DNA from: an uncultured Acidimicrobiaceae bacterium | GTDB lineage: Bacteria > Actinomycetota > Acidimicrobiia > Acidimicrobiales > RAAP-2 | Direction of reading: 5' to 3' | Assembly (NCBI GenBank): GCA_937975915.1 | Contig: CALJTY010000031.1 | Location: 1-64,000, forward strand | DNA: 64,000 nucleotides | Part shown: positions 43,690-52,469 of the stretch, in pieces | Layout of the letters: every line of letters starts with the position of its first letter | Numbering within the stretch: the first letter of the stretch is position 1 | Translations under genes and position numbers: made by a program | The notes under the pieces: generated by a model | Told to the model about the DNA's origin: nothing | The model's database searches: none | What the model saw: the letters and a program-made list of their open reading frames with translations, nothing else

Positions 43690-44058
43690 GTGAGCACACC
43701 TCTAGGGCCGTACTCTCCGTCACGACGTGCCGGAGACTTTGTAATTCTTTCTGGACAGCTAGGAATGCTTCCTGGTGAAGCAACGCCAACGCTCGTTTCT
43801 GGTGGCGCCGCAGCACAACTTCGCCAAGCACTTGAAAATGCTCGCCAGCTTCTTGCAGCTGAAGGCGTGACGTTTGATCAAGTTGTGAAGGGCACGTTGT
43901 TTTTGACTGACGTAAATGATTTTGCTGCTTGCAACGATGTGTGGGTTGAAAACTTCAATCCACCACGTCCAACCAGGTCAACAATCGGAGTTGCTGCATT
44001 GCCTTTTGGTGGCGCAACTGCTGAAGTTGAACTCTGGGCATACGCTCCAAAGAATTAG
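43690..44058 (+). CDS. ridA: RidA/YjgF-family deaminase
   Basis: A 122-residue Rid protein with FVILSGQLG, VTFDQVVKGTLFLTD and the substrate-binding end RPTRSTIGVAALPFGG with its Arg. Rid proteins hydrolyse reactive enamines made by PLP enzymes. The GTG start is 8 nt past the IscA-like stop, which suits protection of cluster- and PLP-dependent steps. The stop shares TTAG with glnR. Confidence 0.9.
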   Translation: MSTPLGPYSPSRRAGDFVILSGQLGMLPGEATPTLVSGGAAAQLRQALENARQLLAAEGVTFDQVVKGTLFLTDVNDFAACNDVWVENFNPPRPTRSTIGVAALPFGGATAEVELWAYAPKN

Positions 44059-44753
44059 TTACTGTCGCGCTCTCCGAGCGTTCCGAATTTGTAACCAACT
44101 GAGCGCACAGTCGCGATCAAATGTGCGTGTTCTTCGCCCAACTTTGCACGAAGACGTCGCACGTGAACGTCAACGGTGCGTGCTCCTCCGTAGTATTCGT
44201 AACCCCACACACGGCTGAGCAAGGTTTCACGTGTAAACACCCGGTTCGGGTTTGTTGCTAGAAAACGAAGTAGTTCGTACTCCATGTACGTGAGGTCCAT
44301 TACTCGGCCATCAATTGATGCTTGGTATGTCTCAAGGTTCATTGAGAGCACACCATGCTCAATGCGTGGAGCAACACTTTCGTTTCCGGCGCGTCGAAGT
44401 CGGTGGCGAAGTCGGGTGGCGAGCTCACTCACATCAAACGGCCCAACAACGAAGTCATCGAAGAGGTTTTCACGAAATGTGAGATCATCGAGTTGGTAGT
44501 GATCAAGGAGCAAGATGATTGGTCCGACACTTCGTTCACGTGCGCGAAGCTGGCGACAAAGGCCCATGGCATCACTGAATGGAAAAGCTGAGGCGTTAAT
44601 TACAGCACCAGAAAAACCATCACCCGGCTCTAGAGCGCTGATTTCATTGAGACGTCCACTGGTTGAAATCGCAGGAGTTACTCCAGTGACTTCAAAGGCC
44701 TTTTTGACCGGCCCTTCACATGAGGGCACGCAGAGGACAATATCGATGCTCAC
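44055..44753 (-). CDS. glnR: GlnR-type orphan response regulator
   Basis: About 232 residues. The receiver-like domain lacks a phospho-acceptor: Asn53 stands where Asp is expected, as in phosphorylation-independent GlnR. The winged helix has LTYMEYELLRFLATNPNRVF, WGYEYYGGARTVDVHVRRLRAKLG and TVRSVGYKF, very close to GlnR. GlnR controls nitrogen genes. The GTG start overlaps the glnA TGA (GTGA), so translation is coupled; the longer frame to 44840 would run into glnA. Confidence 0.85.
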   Translation of the reverse strand: MSIDIVLCVPSCEGPVKKAFEVTGVTPAISTSGRLNEISALEPGDGFSGAVINASAFPFSDAMGLCRQLRARERSVGPIILLLDHYQLDDLTFRENLFDDFVVGPFDVSELATRLRHRLRRAGNESVAPRIEHGVLSMNLETYQASIDGRVMDLTYMEYELLRFLATNPNRVFTRETLLSRVWGYEYYGGARTVDVHVRRLRAKLGEEHAHLIATVRSVGYKFGTLGERDSN

Positions 44754-46048
44754 AGCAGAGGTAGGTAGCGCTCGAGTTCGAAGGCGGTTACTTGTTCGCG
44801 GTATGAATCCCATTCCGCACGCTTGTTGCGTAGGAACCACTCAACCTGGTGTTCACCAAGGGTTTCATGAAGAAGTTCTGAGTTCTCCATGAGATCAACA
44901 GCTTGGGCGAGTGATTGAGGAAGAGGTGCCATGCGCTGACCTTCTGCAGGGAGTTCGTAGTTTCCGTTTACTCCACGTAGTCCAGCAGCGAGAATCACAG
45001 CGAACGCGAGGTATGGATTCGCTGAAGGATCTGGTGCACGGTACTCAATTCGTGTTGAGTCAATGCGCCCAGGCTTCACCGATGGAACTCGAACGAGTGC
45101 GTCTGCTTTGTGGCGAGCCCACTCTGCTCCAACTGGTGCTTCACCAGCGGGGATGAGTCGCTTGTACGAGTTCACCCACTGATTAGTAATTGCAGTGATC
45201 TCAGGCGCATGGTGCACGAGCCCAGCAATGAACTTCTGTGCGGTGTCACTAAGACCGTAGGGGCCATCACCAATGAAGGCATTCTTCTCATCTCGCCATA
45301 GCGAGAGGTGGGTGTGCATTCCAGATCCCTGCACGCCAGCCAGTGGCTTAGGCATGAAACTTGCAGAAACTCCGGCTTGTCGAGCAATGTCCTTCACAAC
45401 GTGGCGCACGCTCATTACGGTGTCGGCCATTGTTAGAGCGTCGGTGTAGCGAAGATCAATTTCGTGCTGACCTGGTGCGTCTTCGTGCTGCGCGTGTTCA
45501 ACACCAATACCCATCTCTTCCAAGATGAGCACCGTGCGACGGCGAATCTGACTTGCAGTGTCGTCAGGGAGAAGATCGAAGTAACTTCCGGTGTCGATTG
45601 GCTGAGGAGTCTTTAGAGGATCGAGATCCTTGAAATAGAAGTATTCAATTTCAGGAGCGACGTAAAAGGTGTAGCCCTGTTCGTGTGCACCTTTAAGAAC
45701 ACGACGAAGTTGCTGACGTGGACAACCATCAAATGGTGTTCCGTCAATGTTGACAATGTCACAGAACACGCGAGCAATCCCCGCTCCTTCTTCGTACCAA
45801 GGGAGCAGCTGAAACGTGGTGAGGTCAGGTCGTGCGAGCACGTCTGATTCTGAAGTGCGAGAGAAACCGTCAATGGCACTGCCGTCAAAAGTCATTCCCT
45901 GTTCAAGGGCGTCTTCGAGTTCCGCTGGTGTGACGTGAAAAGCCTTGTGTCGACCGAGCACGTCAGTGAACCAGAGCTGGACGAAGCGAACGCCTCGCTC
46001 TTCGACGGTGCGAAGTACGTACTGTGACTGACTCTGCATAGAGGCCAT
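44750..46048 (-). CDS. glnA: Glutamine synthetase type I
   Basis: A 432-residue GSI that makes glutamine from glutamate, ammonia and ATP. FTDVLGRHKAFHV, DGSAIDGF, the Glu and His metal ligands in APEIEYFYF and GSGMHTH, and NPYLAFAVILAAG are characteristic. A Tyr in NYELPAEG sits near the adenylylation loop of the beta class, but the enzyme is short (alpha-like), so covalent control is uncertain. It forms an operon with glnII before it and glnR after it. Confidence 0.93.
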   Translation of the reverse strand: MASMQSQSQYVLRTVEERGVRFVQLWFTDVLGRHKAFHVTPAELEDALEQGMTFDGSAIDGFSRTSESDVLARPDLTTFQLLPWYEEGAGIARVFCDIVNIDGTPFDGCPRQQLRRVLKGAHEQGYTFYVAPEIEYFYFKDLDPLKTPQPIDTGSYFDLLPDDTASQIRRRTVLILEEMGIGVEHAQHEDAPGQHEIDLRYTDALTMADTVMSVRHVVKDIARQAGVSASFMPKPLAGVQGSGMHTHLSLWRDEKNAFIGDGPYGLSDTAQKFIAGLVHHAPEITAITNQWVNSYKRLIPAGEAPVGAEWARHKADALVRVPSVKPGRIDSTRIEYRAPDPSANPYLAFAVILAAGLRGVNGNYELPAEGQRMAPLPQSLAQAVDLMENSELLHETLGEHQVEWFLRNKRAEWDSYREQVTAFELERYLPLL

Positions 46049-46090
46049 TCTCTCACCATTTCGTAGGGGCCAAATTTGGCCATAGAAACA

Positions 46091-46124
46091 AAGAAGCCCG
46101 CCGCAGATTCGCGGCGGGCTTCTT
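46091..46124 (-). terminator. Rho-independent terminator after glnII
   Basis: AAGAAGCCCGCCGC (46091-46104) and its complement (46111-46124) form a perfect 14-bp stem with loop AGATTC. On the minus strand it follows glnII and is trailed by TTGTTTCT, a weak T-tract. Some read-through into glnA is possible. Confidence 0.85.
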
Positions 46125-46132
46125 AGAAATGC

Positions 46133-47278
46133 TTAACGACGCTTCGCGGCCTTCTTGGCTGGCTTGCGTGCTGGCGTCTTCTTTGCAGGAGACTTCTTCG
46201 CGGCCTTCTTAGTTGCGCCACGCTTCTTTGCTGCAGTCTTCTTAGCGGTTGTCTTCGCGCCAGACTTCTTACCCTTGGCTGCTGCACCACAGATGGTTTC
46301 CACCATTACTGATGAAACGAGGTAAGGGTCGATGTTGGCGTTAGGACGACGGTCTTCGAGGTATCCACGCTTGTCACGAGCCACACCACCAGGGATACGG
46401 ATTGACGCGGCGCGGTTTGAAATACCGTACGAGAACTTGTTCCATGGAGCAGTTTCGTGGGCACCAGTTAGACGTTCAGTAATGCCGTCACCGTATGCAG
46501 CGATGTGTTCCTTCACGCGTGTGCCGAGTGCTTCGCAACCAGCAATGATTGCGTCCCAGCCACCAGGTGCGCGCATGGCCTTGGTTGAGAAGTTGGTGTG
46601 TGCACCAGCTCCGTTCCAGTCACCCTTGATTGGCTTTGCAGCGAAGCTGACTTCAACGTCGAACTCTTCAGCAATGCGCTCAAGAAGCCAACGAGCAACC
46701 CAGAGCTGATCGCCAACTTCTACGGCACCAAGAATTCCAACCTGGAATTCCCATTGGCCCATCATCACTTCAGCGTTTGTTCCTTCGATGCCAATTCCAG
46801 CACGGAGGCACGCAAGTGTGTGCGCCTCGACGATGTCACGACCAGGCATCTTTGATCCACCAACACCGCAGTAGTAAGGACCCTGTGGTGCTGGGTATCC
46901 AACTTCTGGCCATCCGTATGGACGCTCATCCTGGAAGAAGGTGTACTCCTGCTCGATACCGAACATTGGCTCTTGGTCTGCGTACTTCTTTGCAACCTCA
47001 ACGGCCTTGGCGCGGTGGTTAGTTTCGTGTGGTGTCATGTCAGCGTTCATTACTTCGCACATAACAAGGATGTCCTTAGGACCACGAAGTGGGTCTGGGC
47101 ACTGCCAAACAGGAATCAGTACGCAGTCAGAAAAGTGACCAGCAGCCTGGTTGGTTGATGAACCGTCAAAGCCCCATACTGGTGGCTTCTTGCCGTCAGC
47201 AACAATTTTTGTCTTGCTGCGCAACTTGTTAGTTGGTTGAGTTCCGTCAATCCAGATGTATTCAGCCTGGTAAGCCAA
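46133..47278 (-). CDS. glnII: Glutamine synthetase type II with histone-H1-like tail
   Basis: About 381 residues. The body is a GSII, the eukaryotic-type enzyme: EYIWIDGTQPTNKLRSKTK, WGFDGSST, GIEQEYTF and GDWNGAGAHTNFST. The last 47 residues (about 335-381) are almost only Lys, Ala, Thr, Pro and Arg, in KKAAKK and AKKTPA repeats like histone H1 or HupB tails, which I know of no other GSII having. The start is a TTG with AAGGAG 6 nt before it; a longer frame starts at 47350 but lacks such a site. The stop is followed by a terminator. Confidence 0.92.
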   Translation of the reverse strand: MAYQAEYIWIDGTQPTNKLRSKTKIVADGKKPPVWGFDGSSTNQAAGHFSDCVLIPVWQCPDPLRGPKDILVMCEVMNADMTPHETNHRAKAVEVAKKYADQEPMFGIEQEYTFFQDERPYGWPEVGYPAPQGPYYCGVGGSKMPGRDIVEAHTLACLRAGIGIEGTNAEVMMGQWEFQVGILGAVEVGDQLWVARWLLERIAEEFDVEVSFAAKPIKGDWNGAGAHTNFSTKAMRAPGGWDAIIAGCEALGTRVKEHIAAYGDGITERLTGAHETAPWNKFSYGISNRAASIRIPGGVARDKRGYLEDRRPNANIDPYLVSSVMVETICGAAAKGKKSGAKTTAKKTAAKKRGATKKAAKKSPAKKTPARKPAKKAAKRR

Positions 47279-47393
47279 GGTAGCTCCTTCAGTAAAAATC
47301 TGCGTGCTTCGCAGGATGCACTTTATTCTTATGGCTGGCTCCTTGTCCAACTACGCCTTCTGTTAACGCCGCATTAATAAGGCAACAAAATTT

Positions 47394-47410
47394 GGGGTCT
47401 CCTAGACCCC
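47394..47410. repeat. GGGGTCT/AGACCCC hairpin before nadE
   Basis: A perfect 7-bp stem with a 3-nt loop, 14 nt upstream of the nadE GTG and about 115 nt upstream of glnII on the other strand. It would cover the region before the nadE ribosome site. A role is not established. Confidence 0.4.
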
Positions 47411-47424
47411 GGTAGGCTCAAGGG

Positions 47425-49191
47425 GTGCCCGTCATTCGACTAGCTCTGGCCCAAATGAACGCTGTAGTGGGCGGTTTCACGCAAAACGTGGAAACAATCA
47501 GTCGATTCAGGACCCAGGCCGCCAGTGTTCAGGCAGACCTCGTACTCACCCCAGAACTCTCACTCACCGGGTACCCACCCGAAGACCTTCTTCTAAAGGA
47601 GGGATTCAATCACGCGACCAAACAGTCACTCAAAGAAATTGCAGCTCAAAAGAACATGCCACCGGTGTTGGTGGGCACTGTTGTAGGTGAAGATGACCCG
47701 GGTGTTGCACTTGCTCCTTCAACGGACGGACGAGACGTTGCGCGACCTGGTTTTCAAGAGACTTCACGCAAACATATTGGTAATGGTCTTGTCTGTGTGA
47801 CAGAGAACGGTGTTGTTGCAACCGCAACGAAACGACTGCTTCCTAATTACGACGTGTTTGATGAACTTCGTTACTTTCACCCTGGAGTTGGTGAACACAC
47901 AATCATTAACGTGAATGGCATCGCAGTTGGCTTACTGATCTGTGAAGACATTTGGACTACTAACGGACCAGCCTTAGAGCTCGCTAAGCAAGGCGCGACG
48001 CTGTTACTTGTATCGAATGCTTCTCCGTATGCGAGGGGGCGCCGTGAAGAGCGTGAAGCAATGCTGCGCGAACGAGCGCTTGAAACAGGGTGCCCGATTG
48101 CATTTGTCAACCTCGTAGGTGGACAAGATGAACTTGTCTTTGATGGACAGAGCCTTGTTGTTAATGCCAAGGGTGACGTCATTGCACGCGCCAGCGCATT
48201 CAGTGAAGAACTACTCGTTGTCGACGTGGAAGCGGCTGAGAGCACTGTTGGGGCAACGTTCGAGACGAGCTACGACAGTTCAGTCAAAGGCATGAACGTT
48301 AACTACATCATTGACCCGCTGTCAGAAATTGAAGAGATCTATGACGCACTCGTAATGGGAACTCGTGACTATCTTCGAAAGAACGGTTTCAAAACGGCAA
48401 TCCTTGGACTCTCTGGTGGCATTGACTCTTCACTCGTAGCAACTATTGCGGTCGATGCAGTGGGCTCTTCATCAGTGCGTGGGTTCACTATGCCAAGTCG
48501 CTATTCATCAGACCACTCAATCGGTGATGCCGAAGAATTGGCGCGCAGACTCGACATTGACATCACGACGCTTCCGATTGAATCTGCGCACCAAGCATTC
48601 TCTGGAACATTGTTTGATGTTCTCCTAGGCGAGCCAGTTGGCCTCACTGATGAAAACTTGCAGTCTCGAATTCGCGGAGTCTTGCTGATGGCGATATCAA
48701 ATGCCACGGGGGCAATTGTTCTAACAACCGGGAACAAGTCAGAAATGGCGACGGGCTACTCAACGCTTTATGGTGACTCGGCGGGTGGTTTTGCAGTTAT
48801 CAAAGACGTTCCAAAGACGCTTGTCTACGAGCTGTGTCGTTACCGAAATGAAAAAGCGGTGCAAGACGGTGACCCAGAGCCAATTCCCGTGACGGTGCTC
48901 ACCAAGGCTCCATCTGCTGAACTACGACCAGATCAGCGTGATGATCAATCACTACCGGCGTACGAAGAACTCGATCCACTTCTAGAGCTTTACGTGGAAG
49001 AAGACGTAACCGCAGAACAACTCATCGCTCGCGGACACGATGAAGCACTAGTGCTTCGCATCACTCGCCTTGTTGACTTGAGTGAGTACAAGCGTCGTCA
49101 GATGCCACCGGGTGTTCGAATTTCGAAGAAGGCTTTTGGTCGAGACCGTCGCATGCCCATTACCAACGCCTTTCGCCCGGAGAAAATGTAG
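47425..49191 (+). CDS. nadE: Glutamine-dependent NAD+ synthetase
   Basis: A 588-residue two-domain enzyme. The N-terminal nitrilase-like amidase has the Glu-Lys-Cys triad (TPELSLTGY, TKRLLPNY, GLLICEDIW) and releases ammonia from glutamine. The C-terminal synthetase has the PP-loop GLSGGIDSSLVA near residue 330 and TTGNKSEMATGYSTLYGD. It turns nicotinate adenine dinucleotide into NAD. Start is GTG. It is divergent from glnII. Confidence 0.95.
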   Translation: MPVIRLALAQMNAVVGGFTQNVETISRFRTQAASVQADLVLTPELSLTGYPPEDLLLKEGFNHATKQSLKEIAAQKNMPPVLVGTVVGEDDPGVALAPSTDGRDVARPGFQETSRKHIGNGLVCVTENGVVATATKRLLPNYDVFDELRYFHPGVGEHTIINVNGIAVGLLICEDIWTTNGPALELAKQGATLLLVSNASPYARGRREEREAMLRERALETGCPIAFVNLVGGQDELVFDGQSLVVNAKGDVIARASAFSEELLVVDVEAAESTVGATFETSYDSSVKGMNVNYIIDPLSEIEEIYDALVMGTRDYLRKNGFKTAILGLSGGIDSSLVATIAVDAVGSSSVRGFTMPSRYSSDHSIGDAEELARRLDIDITTLPIESAHQAFSGTLFDVLLGEPVGLTDENLQSRIRGVLLMAISNATGAIVLTTGNKSEMATGYSTLYGDSAGGFAVIKDVPKTLVYELCRYRNEKAVQDGDPEPIPVTVLTKAPSAELRPDQRDDQSLPAYEELDPLLELYVEEDVTAEQLIARGHDEALVLRITRLVDLSEYKRRQMPPGVRISKKAFGRDRRMPITNAFRPEKM

Positions 49192-49302
49192 TTTTTGGCC
49201 CAGTTGGTGAGAACTGTATGTTTTTAAGGCTTTTCCCGCTAAGTTACCTACCGCCGTATAACTAGTAGTACGGAATTCACCGCAAAGCAGTAGGGGGGCA
49301 GT

Positions 49303-50256
49303 ATGGCTAAGGATCGCGTAGATAGAGATGACGAAGACCTTGTACGTCTCTACCTCTCAGACATTGGTCAGTACACCCTTCTAACCAAGGACGATGAAGT
49401 ACACCTCGCTCAGACTATTGAAGAAGGTCGCGAAGCGAAGGCTCAGATTGAAGCCGCCGAGAACGACAAGAAAATAAAGATCACTCCAAGCAACAAGCTC
49501 GCACTAAAGCGTGCAGTGCACCGTGGAGAAACTGCAGAGCGTGACTTCGTACAGTCAAACCTTCGACTCGTTGTTTCTATTGCGAAGAAGTACCAGGCAT
49601 CTGGTCTTCCACTTCTTGACCTTATTCAAGAAGGAAACCTTGGTCTGATGCACGCCGTAGAGAAGTTCGACTGGCGCAAGGGATTCAAATTCTCAACTTA
49701 CGCAACGTGGTGGATTCGCCAGGCAATTACTCGCGGAATTGCAAACACTGGTCGCACCATTCGTCTACCTGTTCACGCTGGTGACACACTCGCACGTGTT
49801 CAAAAGGCACAGTCACGCCTTGAACTTAAGTTCGGTCGTCCACCAACCATCAAGGAACTTTGTGATGAATGTGAAATGCCTGAAGACAAATTGATCGAAG
49901 CTCTTCGTTTCCGTTCAGAACCAATTTCGCTGTCAGAGCCTCTTCGTGAAGATGGTGACGCAGAACTTGGTGACGTTGTTGAAGACCGTTCAGCTGAGTC
50001 ACCGTTCGATGTTGCTGCAGTGAAGATGATGCCAGCAGCGATTGAGAAATTGTTGATGCCGCTCGACGAGCGTGAGCAGAAGATTCTTCGAATGCGTTTC
50101 GGTCTTGATGGCGCTGGAGAAATCCGTACCCTCGAAGATGTGGGTGCTGAAATGAACTTGACGCGTGAGCGCATTCGCCAAATCGAAGCTCGCGCTATGA
50201 GTAAGTTGCGCCACCCGTCATCAGACACCGGTGCTCGCGACCTTCTTACGCTCTAA
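49303..50256 (+). CDS. Sigma-70 family RNA polymerase sigma factor (primary-type)
   Basis: A 317-residue sigma factor with regions 1.2 to 4.2 and no region 1.1. Region 1.2 has LVRLYLSDIGQYTLLT; 2.1-2.4 run QSNLRLVVSIAKKY to FSTYATWWIRQAI; region 4.2 is EDVGAEMNLTRERIRQIEARAMSKLR. The strong core motifs fit a group 1 or 2 factor; whether it is the housekeeping SigA cannot be shown from this window. A region of about 40 residues rich in charge lies at 55-80. The stop shares CTAA with the HAD gene. Confidence 0.93.
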   Translation: MAKDRVDRDDEDLVRLYLSDIGQYTLLTKDDEVHLAQTIEEGREAKAQIEAAENDKKIKITPSNKLALKRAVHRGETAERDFVQSNLRLVVSIAKKYQASGLPLLDLIQEGNLGLMHAVEKFDWRKGFKFSTYATWWIRQAITRGIANTGRTIRLPVHAGDTLARVQKAQSRLELKFGRPPTIKELCDECEMPEDKLIEALRFRSEPISLSEPLREDGDAELGDVVEDRSAESPFDVAAVKMMPAAIEKLLMPLDEREQKILRMRFGLDGAGEIRTLEDVGAEMNLTRERIRQIEARAMSKLRHPSSDTGARDLLTL

Positions 50257-51020
50257 CGCTTTCTCATCTTTCGTCGTCCAATAAGGGCGAATCCACCAAG
50301 AACAATTGCACTCACTAAAAATGGAGTGTGTGACTTGTGACGGTCGTGCGCGCGAACTGGGTGAGAGAAAGTAAGAATAGGCCACTCTTTTTCGTGTGCA
50401 GTTTTTGCCAGCTCTTTATCTGGGTTGACTGCGAAGGCGTGACCTACAACTTCGAGCATTGGGATGTCCGTTACCGAGTCGGAATATGAGAATGATTCAG
50501 CGAGGTCAATACCGCGCTTCTCTGCCAAATCTCGAATTGCAATGGCTTTATTTTCACCCTGGGCAAAGAACTCCATCTCGCCGGTGAATTTTCCTTGAGC
50601 ATCAATCTTTGCTCTTGAAGCAATAGCTCCGGTGATTCCGAGGAGTTCTGCAAAAGGTTCAACTACTTCAGTGGGGGACATACTCACGAGCCAGACTTCG
50701 TCTCCTTGGCCCAAGTGGTGATCAATAAGTTCCAGTGCTTCTGCGTAAATGAGTGGTTCAATTAGCTCGGTAATCGTTTCTGCAACGAGTTCACGGATCT
50801 CTTCAGCGTCCCAGCCCTTAGTGACCTTTAAAACTGATTCTCGAATCTTGGTGAGCTTCTCTTCATCAGCACCAAATCGTAAGAAAAGCATCTGGCTCAT
50901 AGCAGCCCACGCGAGTGTTCTACGTCGAAGCATTCCACGAGCGTGAAACTCGGGACCGAGTGCGACCAGAGATGACTTTGCAATAACTGTCTTATCGAGA
51001 TCGAAGAAAGCTGCGCGCAC
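50253..51020 (-). CDS. HAD-IB phosphatase with C-terminal membrane anchor
   Basis: A 255-residue HAD hydrolase of the SerB-like IB group. Motif I is FFDLDKT (D7, D9), motif II is near VSMSPTE and motif III ESFSYSDSVTDIPML. The last 25 residues form a hydrophobic helix followed by RRKMRKR, so it is anchored in the membrane. The GTG start is next to weak ribosome-binding sequence. Substrate unknown; phosphoserine or lysophospholipid phosphates are options. Confidence 0.87.
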   Translation of the reverse strand: MRAAFFDLDKTVIAKSSLVALGPEFHARGMLRRRTLAWAAMSQMLFLRFGADEEKLTKIRESVLKVTKGWDAEEIRELVAETITELIEPLIYAEALELIDHHLGQGDEVWLVSMSPTEVVEPFAELLGITGAIASRAKIDAQGKFTGEMEFFAQGENKAIAIRDLAEKRGIDLAESFSYSDSVTDIPMLEVVGHAFAVNPDKELAKTAHEKEWPILTFSHPVRAHDRHKSHTPFLVSAIVLGGFALIGRRKMRKR

Positions 51021-51072
51021 GTCTCTAATGCTAGGCCTCTTTGGCCAAGTTACCGAGGGGTACTAAAAAGAA

Positions 51073-51741
51073 TTAACCAATGAAGGCAGCAGAGCACTCA
51101 GAGGTGGCGCCTTCTTGTGCCATCAAGATTACGTGGTCGTGTTCCAAGAAACGCATGGTTGGTGTTGGAATAATTGCCTGGCCACTTCGAACAACTCCAA
51201 CAACCTGCACTAAGCCATCGAGACGCAGTTCATCAAGAGTGCTGTTATTAACTATCGCTGGCGCAGTAGATGCGAGTGTTACTTCGATGAGTTGCATCTT
51301 GCCGCTGGCAAGAGACATCAAGTTGATAATTGATCCAACTTCTACGGCTTCATCAACCAGAGAAGTGATTAGAGCAGGTGTTGAAACAGATACATCAACA
51401 CCCCATGACTCATTAAAGAGCCAGGTGTTTCGTGCATTGTTAATGCGAGCAATAACGCGAGGAACAGCGAATTCCTGTTTCGCGAGCCAGCTAACAACCA
51501 AGTTGTCTTCGTCGTCTCCGGTTGCTGCGATCACTACGTCAACTGATCGAAGCCCAATTGCCGAAAGGCTTGCGTATTCGCAGGCGTCAGCCGCAACGAC
51601 ATTGATGCCTGGGTGCTGCTGCTTGATCTTTTCAGCGACAGGGTTTGACTGTTCCATCAACGTCACGTCGTGGTGACGGTCAATAAGGTCAAGTGAAATG
51701 GCAATACCAACTGAACCGCCACCGGCAATTACAACCTTCAT
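51073..51741 (-). CDS. TrkA-family potassium uptake regulator (second copy)
   Basis: A 222-residue RCK protein. The N-terminal Rossmann motif AGGGSVGIAIS and a C-terminal TrkA-C domain (about 140-215) bind NAD(H) and gate a potassium channel or transporter. Its ATG overlaps the stop of the sister gene (ATGA). This is the CeoC-type partner in the common actinobacterial pair. Confidence 0.9.
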   Translation of the reverse strand: MKVVIAGGGSVGIAISLDLIDRHHDVTLMEQSNPVAEKIKQQHPGINVVAADACEYASLSAIGLRSVDVVIAATGDDEDNLVVSWLAKQEFAVPRVIARINNARNTWLFNESWGVDVSVSTPALITSLVDEAVEVGSIINLMSLASGKMQLIEVTLASTAPAIVNNSTLDELRLDGLVQVVGVVRSGQAIIPTPTMRFLEHDHVILMAQEGATSECSAAFIG

Positions 51742-52391
51742 GACTGTCCTCCTTCAAGAACAGCTTTAAGTTTTGCGAGTCCGCTAGTTGTCACCATGCA
51801 CTGAATGATGTCATCTTCTTGTGAGAAGAGCTCATCAACGTCAAGACGACCTGAGCCGCTTCGAACAACTCCAACAACCTTTATGTCATTTTCGTCATGG
51901 AAGGACTTGATTGGCTTTCCAGCTAAGTGGTCGGGTACGACTCGCTCAACCAAGTGAAGTGTGTCGGTGCCATCACTCCACTCAATGGCATCATCCGAAG
52001 GAATAATCCAGCGCTTTACCTGCTTGGTCGTCCATAGTGAAGTAGCAACTGTTGGAATACCGAGTTTCATATAAATGCCGGCGCGCTGCGGATCATAAAT
52101 TCGTGCAACAACATTGTTGATTTGATAATTGTCACGTGCGATTCGAGCACAAAGAATGTTCGAGTTGTCACCGCTGGTAACTGCAGCGAGCGCGTCAGCG
52201 TGACTGGCATCTGCTTGGAGCAAGATTTCTCGGTCAAAACCTGAGCCAACCAGTGTTTTGCCACTAAAACGCGTTAGGCGACGAAATGAATCACGATTTT
52301 TGTCAATAACAACTACTGAATGACCTTCTTCAGATAACTGCATTGCGAGTTCTGATCCGACTCGGCCGCAGCCAACGACAACGATGTGCAT
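51738..52391 (-). CDS. TrkA-family potassium uptake regulator (first copy)
   Basis: About 217 residues, starting MHIVVVGCGRVGSELA at the ATG at 52391; a longer frame starts at 52427 but puts 12 extra residues before a normal Rossmann strand. RCK domain then TrkA-C domain. Together with the second copy it is expected to control a Trk/Ktr or APC transporter. The APC permease is divergent, 78 nt away. Confidence 0.9.
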   Translation of the reverse strand: MHIVVVGCGRVGSELAMQLSEEGHSVVVIDKNRDSFRRLTRFSGKTLVGSGFDREILLQADASHADALAAVTSGDNSNILCARIARDNYQINNVVARIYDPQRAGIYMKLGIPTVATSLWTTKQVKRWIIPSDDAIEWSDGTDTLHLVERVVPDHLAGKPIKSFHDENDIKVVGVVRSGSGRLDVDELFSQEDDIIQCMVTTSGLAKLKAVLEGGQS

Positions 52392-52469
52392 TAACCCAGT
52401 TGACCACACTTTCGCCATAAAACGCAAGTATTGACGTCAAATGCGTTGAGTTGGTTTAGTGTTATCTAC

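Noticed and set aside
44754..44840. Longer N-terminus for GlnR
   Set aside because: It would overlap glnA by 90 nt, and the extra residues do not match GlnR; the GTG overlapping the glnA stop fits better.
46091..46124. Strong hairpin as an attenuator or riboswitch for glnA
   Set aside because: Position right after glnII and the stem-loop form fit a simple terminator; there is no alternative pairing or leader peptide in view.
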